Shown here piece after piece: positions 44,524 through 56,602 of a stretch of 64,000 bases of DNA. Source of the stretch: Bryum argenteum. Taxonomy: Eukaryota > Streptophyta > Bryopsida > Bryales > Bryaceae. The stretch spans positions 3,472,001-3,536,000 of the forward strand of contig CM073326.1 of assembly GCA_037043015.1 (NCBI GenBank). The letters are read 5' to 3'. Numbering within the stretch: the stretch's first letter is position 1; each line of letters begins with the position of its first letter. A program made the translations under genes and the position numbers. The notes beneath the pieces are model-generated. The model ran no database searches and had not been told where the DNA came from. It saw only the letters and a list, made by a program, of their open reading frames with translations.

Positions 44524-47135
44524 ATGGCAGATGGAGTGACAATGGTGGTGCGGCGCCTCATGAAGGACCTGCAGGAGGTGAAGGAGAGTCCGCTTTTCAA
44601 TGTGATCGGGGAGCCGGAGCACGACAACCTCTTCAAGTGGCACGTCAATATCCGCAGCTCGGAAGGCGATGAATCGCGAGGGAGTCCTCTGGCCGGCGCA
44701 GTCTTTCATCTTATTCTGGAGTTTGATGAAAACTCCTTTCCTCTATGTGGTCCAAATGTGTTCCTCTGCACGCCGTTGCCTCACCCCAACGTCGCGCCTC
44801 ACTCAGGGGGTTCTCAGGTACGTTCGATCACCTTGATCACCCCTGGTTGACATGATCCTTGATGGCGGGTGAGTCGGAATCTTTGTGATTTCGTGCCTGC
44901 TGCGCGCAGTGAACCTTTTGAGTGAGATCGTGTTGTGTGTGTGTGTGTGTGTAGGCGAACGGCCGCTGTCTTGTGCAGCTGTGGAACTGCACTCCAGGTT
45001 ACAAGGGCTGGAGCAGTGCGTATAGTGTGCAGAGCGTCCTGCTTCAGCTGCAAGCCTTTCTACTTCAAGAGGATCTCCTCTACGACGTCCGGAACGTGTC
45101 CATGCTACAAGCGATGGAGCGAGCAAGGGATTTCGTCTGCCAAGGCTGTGGACACTCCGGCACAAAACCCGTCCCCGCGTTTTTGACTCCAGAGAAGATC
45201 GAGGATATCGTACGCAACCGGCAGAAGAAGCTCATCACCAATCCAAATCCATCGCGGCCCATGTCGCATCCCCCGGTCTGTCATGTTGACGAGCCTCAGC
45301 ATGAGGTGTGGCAGATTGTGACCTACAAGAAGCCCAGAGCTCGGACGAAAGTGTCGAATACGAACATGTTACGGAGTCCGGTCCAGGTAAGGAGTGTGGA
45401 CGAGCAGAGGGGTGCGGACCAGGAGACAACTCCAAATTCGAAGGCTACGAATTCAAACACTGAGAGCATTGAGAGAGCCATGGGGTACTTTGGGCCACTC
45501 CCGCAAGAGGCTCTCACTACAATCATGCGCATGCTGTCCACGGAAGCTTTGAGTTCTCTGGCCAGGACATGTCGAGGGCTCAAAGTGGCCAGCGAAGACG
45601 GCTACTTGTGGAAGCTGCTGCTCCACCGACACTTCCCCACCAGCTCTCTCACCGCGGAGTCCATGGGGGATTGGAAGCGCGTGTTCTCGCTGCAGCAGAA
45701 CAACATCGTCGAGAGTTTGCGTTGCTTCTACACGAAGTGCACTTTCGAGGAAGAGGTGCTCGGCTTCCCGCTCTCCTTCACCGTCAACCCCAGAACGCGA
45801 GAGGTGGATTACATTTCATTGCATTTCGACATCCTGTCGGAGGGGGCGTACTCGAGCGGCGTGCGCCGCACAGCTGACAACCAGAAGTTCGACCTGCTGC
45901 TCCCTCTCTACATTACGCGAGGTCACTTCGATCGCGCACTGCCGAGAATTCAAACCACAATCGCTGAGCTTTGCGGTCGTGGGGTTCCGTTCCAGGCTGA
46001 TATGGTGTTGGACGTGATGCCCAAGGTGCTGAACACGATGGTGGTGCTGCTGTGCGACAAGGGAGTGCGCGCCAGCGAGCGTGCCATTGAGGGCTACTGC
46101 ATGATGCACCGACTGTTTCTTGCTCTGTGCGAGAAGTTCAACCTCTGGGACACGGCTGAGCGAGAAGTCATCAAGTTCCGAAACTCGCGGAGGGCACGAA
46201 CGAAGGAGCAGTGCCCGGATCTGGGAAGGTTCATGGCGCGCCTGAGTGTGTGCTCCTCGGAAAAGACGGCGTGGGAGGAGGTTGTTGAGCCGCTCACAAA
46301 CGAAGTGTTCGACCGGAGTGTCAAGTGGATCTGCAAGCACGACCCGTCCGTCGCATCCAACTACGAGCAGGCCGGCAACGAATCTTCGTCAGTCGATGAG
46401 AAGCTGCTGCGCATCGCGTGGGAGGGTAGTCGAGTTGCACTGCGTTTGACCATGTTTCACGCTGGCTTCCTGCACTTGCTGGCACGCCCCAGCGGGACGC
46501 CACGGAAGAAAGTCACGGCCGGGTACGACGCTCTGTACGGCATGCCGTCGTCGTATTTGAAGAAGCGGATCCAGGAGTTCGTCGAGAAGGTGGTCACAAC
46601 TGGGTACGACTGGCCCTTCTTCTTCCGAATCATAGGGATGGAGTGCCCGACGAGGGTGCGTCTTACCAAGTGGTTGGGACAATGCTGGAAAAACTCGCTT
46701 CTGAAAGGCTACCACACTCGCAAGAACACTGAATTTCAACAAATCCAGAGGCGGGGAGTGTCGAGGATCCTGAGCAAAGGTGAGTCTCACAGCGTGAACC
46801 TGAACACAGCGACGATGATGGAACCAAGGCGCTGGCGAGGTAACGATGTCCGATACCTGGATGCTTCCTGCTCGTCGTTCGATGTGCACGGGGCATTCGT
46901 GGAGGCGATCGACTATCGCCATGTGCGCAGCCTAAGGAATGCCATCAAACACTCCGGCCTAAGGAATGCCATCAGACACTCCGGCAACATGATTGACATG
47001 GAGATGCGACAAGGGAATGACCGTATGCCGATCATCGTCCCGTTCCTTGCAAGAATCATGACCGAGCTTTCCTCCACCATGAGCGAGTGGGCAATGTTAC
47101 GACTTCTGAAGAAATATGAAACAGAACAGAAATGA
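44524..47135 (+). CDS. E2-like / F-box fusion protein with shortened TerD end, copy 3
   Basis: Exon 1 is 44524-44817 and exon 2 is 44955-47135, with the same GTACGT donor and GTGTGTAG acceptor as copy 1, giving about 824 residues. The E2-like region keeps HPN and the NGRCLVQLW cysteine. The CQGCGHS pair and F-box (PLPQEALTTIMRMLS) are unchanged. The sequence is clearly more diverged than copies 1 and 2 are from each other, mainly after the F-box. The TerD-like domain starts normally (YLDASCSSFD) but has a 27-bp tandem duplication (LRNAIKHSG then LRNAIRHSG). After MTELSSTMSEW it leaves the family sequence and ends MLRLLKKYETEQK, so the LPFVQL, GAELCEYSLED and terminal blocks are missing. The frame is otherwise open, so it may be expressed. 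Confidence 0.85.
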
Positions 47136-48227
47136 GGAGAATAAAAGCCTCTGTAGAAGAGCAAGTCACACACTCACAAGTAACACTAAGGTATAGAGCC
47201 TCGGTTGTAGAACACATTTAAGGAATTGGTGGAATTACGTTAGTGTATAGAATCTTGGAGCAATTAAGAACAAACTGTTTCACAGATAGTATTTACTTAG
47301 AGAGCTAGAGAGCTCGAGGATTCTCACTTGACTTTTCCTTTGTTGAAGCGGCTAAAATTGAAGGGAACATTTTCTTGTTTCTTTTGAATTCCAATGGGGC
47401 TAATGATTTAATCTTGGTTGTTACAGCTAGCCAATATTGTTCTCACGTGGGTGATGGTATGATATGGGGTCCCATCGGGACTCTCTCGCCCCATAATGAA
47501 GATCCCCTCTGATTGCGCACATTTTTATGGTCATATCTTTTTATGGTCTTAGAAATGTGTTGTGTGAAAACCAGTTGTGAAATCTCATGAACATTCCAAT
47601 AAAGAATTTAAATAATTTGACTCTAGACTTTAATTTGCACCTTGTTAGAGTGACCGGAATAGTCCTTTTAGGCTTTTACCCAAATAGTCTCACATTGTCT
47701 GGTTGTAGCATAAAGGACTCATCCGGACTAAATAATTATCTAATATTCTCCAGATTTTCAGCATAAAGGACACCTCCGGACTAGATAAGTAGCAAATATT
47801 GTCCTGATTTTTGGTGTGGATGTTCATATACATGTAAAGATGAATATATTGTAGTGATTATATGTAATTGTAACATAAGTTCAATATCATGGCTCAAATT
47901 AAGTCATGTTTTGTATTTTCTTAATTTCCATAAAGTAATCTTAAGAAAACTATGAAATTTTAGGAACATGGGATCCAAACAAGCATGTGAAGATGATTTT
48001 GGCTCTAAATTTTAAAAAAAATACTTCATATAAAGATTTGCATGAAGAAAAAGCTATTTCGGTTCCAGTTCCGAGTTTGGTTCCTCGGCAGTTCTGGTTC
48101 TGGAAAAGGACTGTACCCAAACCTGACGAGCACCCACGTTGAGTAATTCCAATATGGGTAACTCTAATACTCTCGCTTTGAACTGTAATGCGACTCGACT
48201 ACTCGCGAACACATGTCATTTTAGTGA
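47136..48227. other. Non-genic stretch
   Basis: No gene is recognised. A tandem pair of about 52 bp at 47705-47815 shares GCATAAAGGAC, TCCGGACTA and AATATT. Confidence 0.5.
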
Positions 48228-48402
48228 TCTTCATGGGGCCAAGTAGATGTTGGAAGCAGCACGAGGCAACGCCTTGGTAAGAATGTCAGCCACGTTGTCG
48301 ATAGTTGTGACGTAGACAACGTTGATATTAAGATTGTTCCGGTAATGGCGTAATGCTTGCATATCATGTGGTATTTTACATCGACATGCTTGGTACACTT
48401 AT
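48228..48402 (-). pseudogene. Relic of a Copia RNase H C-terminus
   Basis: The minus-strand translation gives TKHVDVKYHMI and, one frame over, VYVTTIDNVADILTKALPRA. This is the conserved end of plant Copia RNase H, broken by a frameshift. No LTR or other domain is seen nearby. It is unrelated in detail to Copia-1 or Copia-2. Confidence 0.75.
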
Positions 48403-50245
48403 GGAAAACATGCCATTTTTGCCGAACAACACCAATTTAACATTGAGTGTGAAGCCCCTAACAATAAGACAGTAGGTTCATTGTTTTGTAACAAACGCAC
48501 TAGAAAACCCTCCTAGTCTCAAGCATAGGAGATATTTTTAATCCTTTAAAGTCCAACCAAGCTCTTCAACATGCTTTTTAGTGTAACTTTAGAAAAGTAA
48601 AATCTTAAATTTTAAGCATCCGTGTTGTTGTAACGGAGATTTTAAAGTCTGTTCACTTGCAACTTAGATTTTTAATAGCTTATCATACATCAATCAAATA
48701 AAACATGTCTTAATAGGTTGGTAGTGAATTAACAAAAATTGTTAAAAACTCCACAATTTACCATGTCCTGAGCATAGCAGCGGAAATGAAAATTTTAGCT
48801 CAAGGCCCTTGCTTATACTTTGCATACCAATTAGAAAAAATCTAAGTAAGTCCCAATCCTCTTTGTATTAAACAATGCAAAGCATAATCTAAACCAAGAA
48901 CAAATTAAACGAGCACAATTCATATATTCTAGATTTGATAGACGGTTTTGAATAGATAACAAATCCAAATTGAAATCCTACTGAAAGCTTAGGTAATGTG
49001 ACTTTAGGTACTCTATCATCATTATATGAAATTACATAGCATCAAATTAAGAAAATCATTTTGATACAAGAATTTTATTACGTGATATCAAGACGCAATG
49101 TTGAAGCTAGGGAAATTGTTCGTATTACAAGAGGGGAGGCCTAGAGACAACAATATGGTGCCACAATTTGTGAGATGCGGTACTTGACTTAGAATGAAGT
49201 CAAGTAAAAATATTGAAACATAGATTATGTTTACAACTCCAATGCATTAGTTGATAGGATGTATTTATTGATCATATCAATTATCAAATATTACTTATCA
49301 GATTGATTAAATAATATATTATTATTAGATACTTGCATATGTAGAGTTGTAAGAGGTGTATCATACTGTAAGGAAATAAGCTTGGGAGGTTGAATGTTTC
49401 TAACAATTTCATTGATTTAGCCTTTAATAGCATAAACGATCAAAATTTTTTGGGAATTTTTGAATTTCAAAGTGATCCTACACTACAAATATTTATGGGA
49501 CAAAATTTTGGAAATTATCAAATGAAATTTACATGTTTTTATTTGGGTGTCTGGTTTATATTTCACAAGGCTCTAGATACGGATAGGGTAAGGTTTAATT
49601 CTTGGCAAGTTTGGAGAACAATGTATAGAGCAATGAAAGTGAGTATTTGAGAGGGATGACCAACAGCTAGAAATGCCCGCTATTGAGATTAGCTATCTTT
49701 CACCTTCAAGTACATAAAGTAAAATAAAGTTCCTTTGTCAACAATAACATCTATATAAAATTTGAAACTATCAACATTGATTGAAAGTAACCTCTCTATA
49801 CATTTCATTCTTTGAAAATACGAAATATTGGGTTGAGTTTTTTCATATTTGAAATTTAGGCAATCTATGTATTTTCATTGGTTGATGTTTAGGATTTAGA
49901 GTTTGGAAATGGATCCTAGAGATGGACCCTCCAATAAAAAGACTACTTAAAATTTCTCTGAACAAACTTGAAAAATTGGAGAAGCTAATATGAAAAATTA
50001 GGGCATACTATCTTTAGCTTTGTGCTTGGTTGGTGCCTTCAAATGCTCCAATTTAATCAATCAAATTGCCAACACGTAACTTGGCCTCTCGAATATTTTG
50101 CTTGTGTGAAACTGCCCTTGTAAGTGTGTAGCTATGTGCAAGCACCAAAGGTTAATTAGTTTTTTTATGAACTAACTAGTGGGACTTTTGGAGATAATTG
50201 AAATAGCTTTAAGACCTAACCCTAAGTTGAGTGGAATATCTCCAA
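48403..50245 (+). repeat. Segmental-unit repeat, copy F, upstream part
   Basis: No gene is seen. 48.40-48.78 kb is shared with 26.9-27.2 kb and, inverted, with 3.8-4.0 kb. From 49.4 kb it carries unit landmarks up to CCTAACCCTAAGTTGAGTGG before the minisatellite. Confidence 0.65.
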
Positions 50246-50516
50246 AGTGCGGCGCAAAGTGTGTCGAGAGCGTCGAGCGTGTAGAGTGTGTTGAGGGCGT
50301 TGAGGGCGTCGAGGGCGACGAGTGCGGCGACGAGTGCGTCGAGGGCGACGAGTGCGTCGAGGGCGACGAGTGCGTCGAGGGCGACGAGTGCGTCAAGTGC
50401 GTCGAGGGTGTCGAGGGCGACGAGGGCGACGACTGCGTCGAGTGAGTCGAGGGCGTTGAATGCGTCATAGTGCGTACAGTGCATGCGCCGAGTGCATTGA
50501 GTGCGTAGAGTGCGAG
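50246..50516. repeat. Minisatellite array 7 (GC-rich variant)
   Basis: The main unit is 18 bp, GTGCGTCGAGGGCGACGA, about seven near-perfect copies between 50320 and 50400. It is flanked by the usual 9-bp monomers (GTGCGTAGA) at the far end. Same fixed site as the other arrays. Confidence 0.9.
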
Positions 50517-51806
50517 ATCTTGTCCCTAGAGGTAAATGATTTGATTTATTGTAATGGTTTTCTTTGTTTAAAGTTTTGTTTTCTATGATTATGATGATGT
50601 TGGCCAAGATACTTGAAGTCACATTTCCTAGGCCTTTAGCGTTCCAACTTGGATTTGTGAGACGAGTGGAAAATTCAAATCAAATCATGTTATTTAGTGA
50701 TGAATTGTGCTCTTTTTATTTGATGTTAGTCTTTATTTATAATTTGAATTCTTAGAAACAAACCTGATATAGACTTACCCGAAGTTGTTTTGTTCTTAGG
50801 GGCTAACTAGTCGGAAAGCAGGGGATTTCCAACATCCACAACAACTATTCTTAAAATGTAAGTTCTTTTTCACTACCAATCGATTGTTTTGAAAAGCTTT
50901 TAAAAAATCTTATGCTTGAATTCGGAAGGGATTTGCAAGGAGCCGTGCCGTTGCAGAGAATCCTACCTTGCAAGGTGCTCATCGCAAGGCAAAGTGATGG
51001 ACTACACAGAATAGGTAGATTAGTGTTAGAGTTTTATAAGATTTAGAAATGCTATAAGTTTTTACGCTTGGTAATAAAAAACTACCAAGAATATTTATCC
51101 CAATATTGTGGAAAGATCTTCATCTTGACAAATGTAGAGGGTAAAAATATTGACCAGTTGACAGTAAAAACTTATAACATGTTCACATAAATTAGTGTAC
51201 CAACTTAGTGTAGTCTTTGCATGGCTATCACGTCATCACCCATTACTATGGGTGGATGACATGGCCATAGGACATACTCAGATTGTTTAAAAAAGTTAGA
51301 AACCTAATAATTCTAGACTGCAACAAAAGAAAGTTGAGCATTATCTAGCCTGGCCTGGTCAACAATGCAGGGACCGGGGCACCGTCCAGCGAGGCGCTCT
51401 GAGAGCGGAGTTTTTGGAGGCACACGATCGTGCCAAATGTTTTGGTATTCTTGCGGAAGTTTTCCAGGCTCAGGCCAGGATACCGACCGGAGCATTCACT
51501 TGCATTGCAAGACTGAGCTTACTTCTTCGCGTCCAGGACTGCGAAGCAATCGGATTCAGTTGCTTCTGCAAGTTTGTACAAGCATGGCATTCGAGCATGC
51601 TTCTCCGAGTTGGAAAAGCGGCAGATGGAGTTCGATACAACATAAGTCTGCGATATCGATCAGAGCCTGAGGATTTCCTCATGTTTGTGCCCGTGGACAC
51701 TGGAAGAGAGTTCAGCTCTGTGTCCTCAGACGCTGACTTGCTCATCCATTCGCCCTCGGACGAGCCGGAGTTGCTGATCTCTGTGTCTGAGATCCGTGGC
51801 CCTGTC
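50517..51806 (+). repeat. Segmental-unit repeat, copy F, post-minisatellite part
   Basis: No intact gene is seen. It includes the GTACAAGCATGGCATTCGAGC and GGAGTTCGATACAACATAAG blocks. It ends with GGACGAGCCGGAGTTGC, the stretch that precedes the promoter of the fusion gene in other units. Copia-2 starts directly after. Confidence 0.65.
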
Positions 51807-52009
51807 TGTTGAAAATATGATGCTCTTGACTTTCTCGTTTAGTACTTTCATAGCTTAGTTTATCATCCACATCCTCATCCAAGTGGATGTGTTCATGTAT
51901 ATATACTTGTTGCTTGGCACAATATAATCAGTGCGCATTAGCGCTGCTATGTGTTCCCACCTGCCGAGAGTGTGTTACCCATTTTCGAGACTGCTGAATT
52001 CTTTCAACA
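51807..52009 (+). repeat. Copia-2 5' LTR
   Basis: 203 bp, TG...CA ends. It contains TATATATACTTG near 51898, a likely promoter TATA region. It differs from the 3' LTR at two positions (near 51951 and 51994). Confidence 0.95.
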
Positions 52010-52021
52010 TGGTATCAGAGC
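52010..52021 (+). other. Primer-binding site of Copia-2
   Basis: TGGTATCAGAGC directly after the LTR is the standard plant Copia site pairing with the initiator methionine tRNA. Confidence 0.9.
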
Positions 52022-52089
52022 GATAGAGCTTGCAACATTAGAGATACAGTAAGACTCTACACTAGCGAGAGTAAGGAGAGTGAGAAATC

Positions 52090-53193
52090 GTGACACGGGC
52101 GGCAATGCCACCAAAGTTGACAGTAGAGTTGAGAATTGAACCTGAAGGTGAAGAGTCTCCACGTAGTACAGTTCATAGCGAGTCCCCACGTGATACGGAG
52201 AGCGTGTCGTCGATAGTGTACACACGAGGTGTGTCGTCACAGTTAGAGAGAGCATACAAAATGGTAGAACAGTCAACCATGAAGGAAGGAGAAAAATTGC
52301 GAGGTTTAGAAAACTATTATGTGTGGAGCCTCAAAACTCGTAGCATTCTTAAAGCAGAGCGTCTTTGGTTCATAACGGAAACAAAACAAACTCCTACTGT
52401 CTTTCCTGTGACCATTCAAGGCGAGCAGTTAACCGAAGTGCAATTCGAAACACGCAAGGCTATTGCTTGCCGTCTCATTCTTACCTCGGTGGCTGACGAC
52501 TTGATTAGCCTTGTTGCAGAGTACTCCGATCCTAGCGAGGCTTGGAATGAACTGAAGGCACAATTTGCTTCCGGAGATCAATCCCAAATCTTGACATTGA
52601 TGTCACAGCTTTCGACACTGAAGATGTTTGAAGGAGATTCTGTGGAGGACTACTTGAAGAAAGCACGAGATATCAAGAGTCGCCTGATGAGCATGGGAGA
52701 AAACGTGACTGACAAACATCTTAATCAAGTTGTTCTCAACGGGCTTCCGAAATCTTTCGACAGCATTGTGGGAACTTTGTCTTACCAAGACCCCTCGATG
52801 TCTTTTGCAAAGTTAACAGCAAACTTACTTTCTGCTCATTTTCGTCGTGAACATCGAAACCAGCTCCATGGAGAAGATGAAGCTTTGAGTGCAACCTACC
52901 ATCGGCGTGGTAGCAACTCTGGTGTTTACCAACAGCGAGGACGTGGAGTTACACCAACACGAGGGAGAGGCGGAGCTCCGCAATGGTGGTCCTATCCGCC
53001 ACCTCCATGGATGCGAGGACAACATCGGCGTGGCACACCTGGAAGAGCTCGAGGCAACAATCCAGCTTCACATTGGAGACCGTCACCTCATCCTTTTGCA
53101 TATGGTTCTCAGCCCTCGAACATCATTTGTTACAATTGTGGGAAAAACGGCCACATTGCAAGGGACTGTCGCCATCAACGGAAGTGGAGGTAA
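52090..53193 (+). CDS. gag: Copia-2 gag
   Basis: This frame is intact. It includes the plant Copia Gag region (AWNELKAQFASGD, LKMFEGDSVEDYLKKARDIK), an Arg/Gly-rich stretch, and the CCHC zinc knuckle CYNCGKNGHIARDC near the C-terminus. It stops at 53193, 20 bp or so after the knuckle. The likely start is the ATG at 52108 (MPPKLTVELRI) or the longer frame from 52090. Pol continues in the +1 frame. Confidence 0.9.
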   Translation: MTRAAMPPKLTVELRIEPEGEESPRSTVHSESPRDTESVSSIVYTRGVSSQLERAYKMVEQSTMKEGEKLRGLENYYVWSLKTRSILKAERLWFITETKQTPTVFPVTIQGEQLTEVQFETRKAIACRLILTSVADDLISLVAEYSDPSEAWNELKAQFASGDQSQILTLMSQLSTLKMFEGDSVEDYLKKARDIKSRLMSMGENVTDKHLNQVVLNGLPKSFDSIVGTLSYQDPSMSFAKLTANLLSAHFRREHRNQLHGEDEALSATYHRRGSNSGVYQQRGRGVTPTRGRGGAPQWWSYPPPPWMRGQHRRGTPGRARGNNPASHWRPSPHPFAYGSQPSNIICYNCGKNGHIARDCRHQRKWR

Positions 53194-56100
53194 TGAGTTT
53201 GCCCATTCTGTAGAAGACTTTGTTTATAATCCAGAAGAGTATGCTTACGCTTCAGAAATCTTAGATCCTTACAACCCATCATACCATCATGGACAGTATT
53301 ATCATACTCACGGTGCTCAACCTTGGTACATTGATAGCGGTGCAACTTCCCATGTTGCATCTGACGTCAATAAGTTAGACTATATTCCAAATCATTCTAG
53401 CATTCGAAGTGAAGTGAAAACAGGAGGGGGAGAATCCCACCCCGTGCATGGGATTGCCACTTCTACTCTTCGCACTTCAACAGGAGAAATAAAATTGGAG
53501 AATGTTCGTTATGTGCCGTCTCTCAAGCGAAATCTTGCATCTGTTGGATCAATAGCTGATTGTGGACATACCGTAGTTTTCACCAAATCGCATTGTTGGA
53601 TTTATAAAAATAACTATGTTATCGCAATAGGATATAGAGATCATTCAAATGGCCTGTATTACCTTCACGAACTGTCACCCCAAGCTTCTGCATCAAGCGA
53701 GGCCTTAGCAGTTGAGTACTTAGATAATACAGAATTGTGGCATCGCCGCATGGGACACTTGAGTTTCTCTGGACTTAGTTTTCTCACGAAATCCAAGCAT
53801 GTAGAAGGAATCCCAGTCATAGAAACAACAAGAAAAATATGTGATTGTTGTTTATTTGGAAAACAACATAGGGAGAGATTTCCAAAGAAATCTGAAACTA
53901 GAGCAGAGAAACCAGGACAACGCGTTCACAGTGATTTGATGGGACCTTTATCACCATCAATGGGAAGCTCTAGGTTCATCCTCGTTTTTACCGATGACTA
54001 CTCTAGAAAGAGCTGGACCTTCTTCTTGAAACACAAGAGTGAGACCTTTAGGCATTTTTGTCATTTCAAAGAAAAATTAGAGGGAGAAACAGGTACTCGT
54101 ATGCAAGCGCTGAGATCAGACAGGGGAGGAGAGTATTTGTCCAACGAATTCAAAGATTATTGTATGTCACACGGTATTCAAAGGGAGCTCACACAAGCAA
54201 AAACGCCACAACAGAACGGAGTCTCGGAGAGAAGAAATCGAACCATCATGGAAAGAGCGCGGTGCATAGCAGCTGACTCACACTTGCCTGGTTTTTTGTG
54301 GCCGGAAGCCATTGCAATGGCAACATACCTCATCAATCGAAGTCCAACAAGGTCAAACTTTGGAATTCCTCCAGAGGCGAGTTACACAGGTACACCGATA
54401 AACTTGAAAGATCTAAAAATCTTTGGTTCATTAGCTTTTGTGCACGTGCCAGATGGAGAGCGTAGAAAAATGGATTACAAAAGTAGAAGATGTATATTCG
54501 TTGGATATGACCTTCAATCTAAAGCGTACAGAGTCTATGACAATATAAGGAAGAAGATCATCATTACCCGCGATGTCGTGTTTGACGAAACACGTGTAGG
54601 CTTTCGTCATCTTCAAGAGGAAGCGTCCACAAACACTTCTTCAACTAGCTTCATTGCACCGTTAGGCTTGGCGGATTCTATTCTTAGAAACGGTAACTCT
54701 TCATCTCTAGAAAGGGTGTGTGAATCTCTCAAAGAAAGGAGTACTATTTTACCAGTCTCACCGTCCAATAACGAAAGCGCCATTTCAAGTCCACTCACGG
54801 CCGATGTGGATCTTGGTGCAAGTGGCACTCCCTGTAGCAAAACTGCTACTCATGTGTCAGTAAGAACGGGAACTCAGGAACACGTACGGATGCATGAACC
54901 AAGTTTAGAAGAACCACGTGGAGATATCATCGGAGGCGACACTTTAAGATATCGTGAGAGCGAGTCACCACCAACCACTTTGGAATCATCTCGGAGATAC
55001 CCAATTAGAGAAAGGCGGCCATCTCGAAGATTGTATGACCAATGGGCTTTGAATGCACAAGCGACGGACGAGCCTATTTCTTTCACGGAGGCAGTCAAGG
55101 ATGCAAGTTGGCGAGCAGCTATTGATAGCGAAGTATCTTCTATCTTGAGAAACAGAACATGGGAGGTAATTGATAGGCCCTTGAAAAGCACTCCCATAAC
55201 TGCAAAGTGGATTTTCAAATTGAAGCAAGTAGGAGATAGCAGAAAACCTAAAGCTAGAATTGTAGCAAGAGGTTTCCAACAGCGAGAAGGCATAGATTTT
55301 CATGACATCTTCGCACCGGTGGTTCGGTGGTCGACAATCAGAATAATTTTGGCATTGGCGGCAAGATACAATTGGGATCTCCATCAGATGGACGTAAAAA
55401 CAGCCTTCTTGAACGGCATATTGAATGAAGAGGTTTTGATGGAAATACCAGAAGGCTTTCCAGAATGTGGAAACTCCACAAAAGTGTGTAAGGTTAAGCG
55501 TGCGTTGTATGGATTAAGACAAGCTCCTAAGGCGTGGTACTCAAGGATCGATAATTGGTTAACAATGCAAGGTTATACCAGAAGTCAACAGGATCCCAAC
55601 TTATACTTCACTTCAGCGAAAGACAAACGGGTCTTTATACTATTATATGTTGATGACTTGTTGATCACGGGAGACGATTTAGAGCAAATCGAGCAACTGA
55701 AGAAATCATTGAGTCTCGAATTTGAAATGTCGGATATGGGACTGGCACGCATATATCTTGGTGCGGAGATTCAACGTATGCACAATGGTATTCTCTTGAC
55801 ACAATCAGCTTACATTCAGAAATTGTTGGAGAGATTTGGACTGGCTCAATGTAATCCGAGCCTGTTGCCCATGGATCCGCATATTCAGCTACATAAAAGC
55901 ATGAATACTGAGATGGTCGACCCTGAGATGTATAGATCCTTGGTAGGTAGTCTTATCTACCTAACCAACACACGGCCGGATGTCTCCTTTGCCGTTGGTT
56001 GCGTGGCGAGGTATATGGATCAGCCTCAACTGGATCACTTACAAGCAGCCAAACGTATACTCCGATACCTCAAAGGTACAATAGATCATGGACTCTTTTT

Positions 56101-56602
56101 CTCTTCGGACAATGATTTGCAATACCACACTTACACAGATGCAGATTGGGGTAGAGATTTAGATACACGGAGATCAACATCTGGCATCTTACACAAGTTA
56201 GGCACTTCGTGCGTGTTTTGGACTAGCAAACTCCAACCCACTGTGTCTTTGTCTAGCACCGAGGCGGAATACCGAGTTCTAACAGATGCATCCAAGGATG
56301 TACTCTATTTTCGCCGCATATTAGAAGAGATGGGAATAGGCATGAGAGAAGCAACACCGATCATTAGTGATAACCAGTCTTGCATCAAACTTGTTCACAA
56401 TCCTGTGATGCACACACGTACGAAGCATATAGGTATTCAGGCTCACTTTATTAGAGAAACAGTTCAAAATGGTGACATATTGGTTGAGTACACGCCAACA
56501 AGCCTTCAGAAGGCTGATTTCTTGACAAAGCCTTTATCCTATCCAAAGTTTGTCGCAGACCGAGAAAGCGCAGGAATCATCACCGCTTCTCATCAAGCTT
56601 GA
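52889..56602 (+). CDS. pol: Copia-2 pol (protease, integrase, RT, RNase H)
   Basis: One uninterrupted frame. The part before about 53165 overlaps gag and is probably not used. Then come protease DSGATSH near 53330 and the integrase HHCC region (WHRRMGHLS with CDCCLFGK). The integrase core has HSDLMGP, ALRSDRGGEYLS and QNGVSERRNR. Reverse transcriptase has QMDVKTAFLNG and YVDDLLITG near 55660. RNase H has STEAEYRVLTDASKD and the DFLTKPLS end. All catalytic blocks look whole. The last few codons appear to run into the captured sequence. It needs a +1 shift from gag or a separate start. Confidence 0.93.
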   Translation: MQPTIGVVATLVFTNSEDVELHQHEGEAELRNGGPIRHLHGCEDNIGVAHLEELEATIQLHIGDRHLILLHMVLSPRTSFVTIVGKTATLQGTVAINGSGGNEFAHSVEDFVYNPEEYAYASEILDPYNPSYHHGQYYHTHGAQPWYIDSGATSHVASDVNKLDYIPNHSSIRSEVKTGGGESHPVHGIATSTLRTSTGEIKLENVRYVPSLKRNLASVGSIADCGHTVVFTKSHCWIYKNNYVIAIGYRDHSNGLYYLHELSPQASASSEALAVEYLDNTELWHRRMGHLSFSGLSFLTKSKHVEGIPVIETTRKICDCCLFGKQHRERFPKKSETRAEKPGQRVHSDLMGPLSPSMGSSRFILVFTDDYSRKSWTFFLKHKSETFRHFCHFKEKLEGETGTRMQALRSDRGGEYLSNEFKDYCMSHGIQRELTQAKTPQQNGVSERRNRTIMERARCIAADSHLPGFLWPEAIAMATYLINRSPTRSNFGIPPEASYTGTPINLKDLKIFGSLAFVHVPDGERRKMDYKSRRCIFVGYDLQSKAYRVYDNIRKKIIITRDVVFDETRVGFRHLQEEASTNTSSTSFIAPLGLADSILRNGNSSSLERVCESLKERSTILPVSPSNNESAISSPLTADVDLGASGTPCSKTATHVSVRTGTQEHVRMHEPSLEEPRGDIIGGDTLRYRESESPPTTLESSRRYPIRERRPSRRLYDQWALNAQATDEPISFTEAVKDASWRAAIDSEVSSILRNRTWEVIDRPLKSTPITAKWIFKLKQVGDSRKPKARIVARGFQQREGIDFHDIFAPVVRWSTIRIILALAARYNWDLHQMDVKTAFLNGILNEEVLMEIPEGFPECGNSTKVCKVKRALYGLRQAPKAWYSRIDNWLTMQGYTRSQQDPNLYFTSAKDKRVFILLYVDDLLITGDDLEQIEQLKKSLSLEFEMSDMGLARIYLGAEIQRMHNGILLTQSAYIQKLLERFGLAQCNPSLLPMDPHIQLHKSMNTEMVDPEMYRSLVGSLIYLTNTRPDVSFAVGCVARYMDQPQLDHLQAAKRILRYLKGTIDHGLFFSSDNDLQYHTYTDADWGRDLDTRRSTSGILHKLGTSCVFWTSKLQPTVSLSSTEAEYRVLTDASKDVLYFRRILEEMGIGMREATPIISDNQSCIKLVHNPVMHTRTKHIGIQAHFIRETVQNGDILVEYTPTSLQKADFLTKPLSYPKFVADRESAGIITASHQA

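Noticed and set aside
55000..55384. Antisense frames inside Copia-2 pol
   Set aside because: They overlap the well-conserved reverse transcriptase and have no motif of their own.
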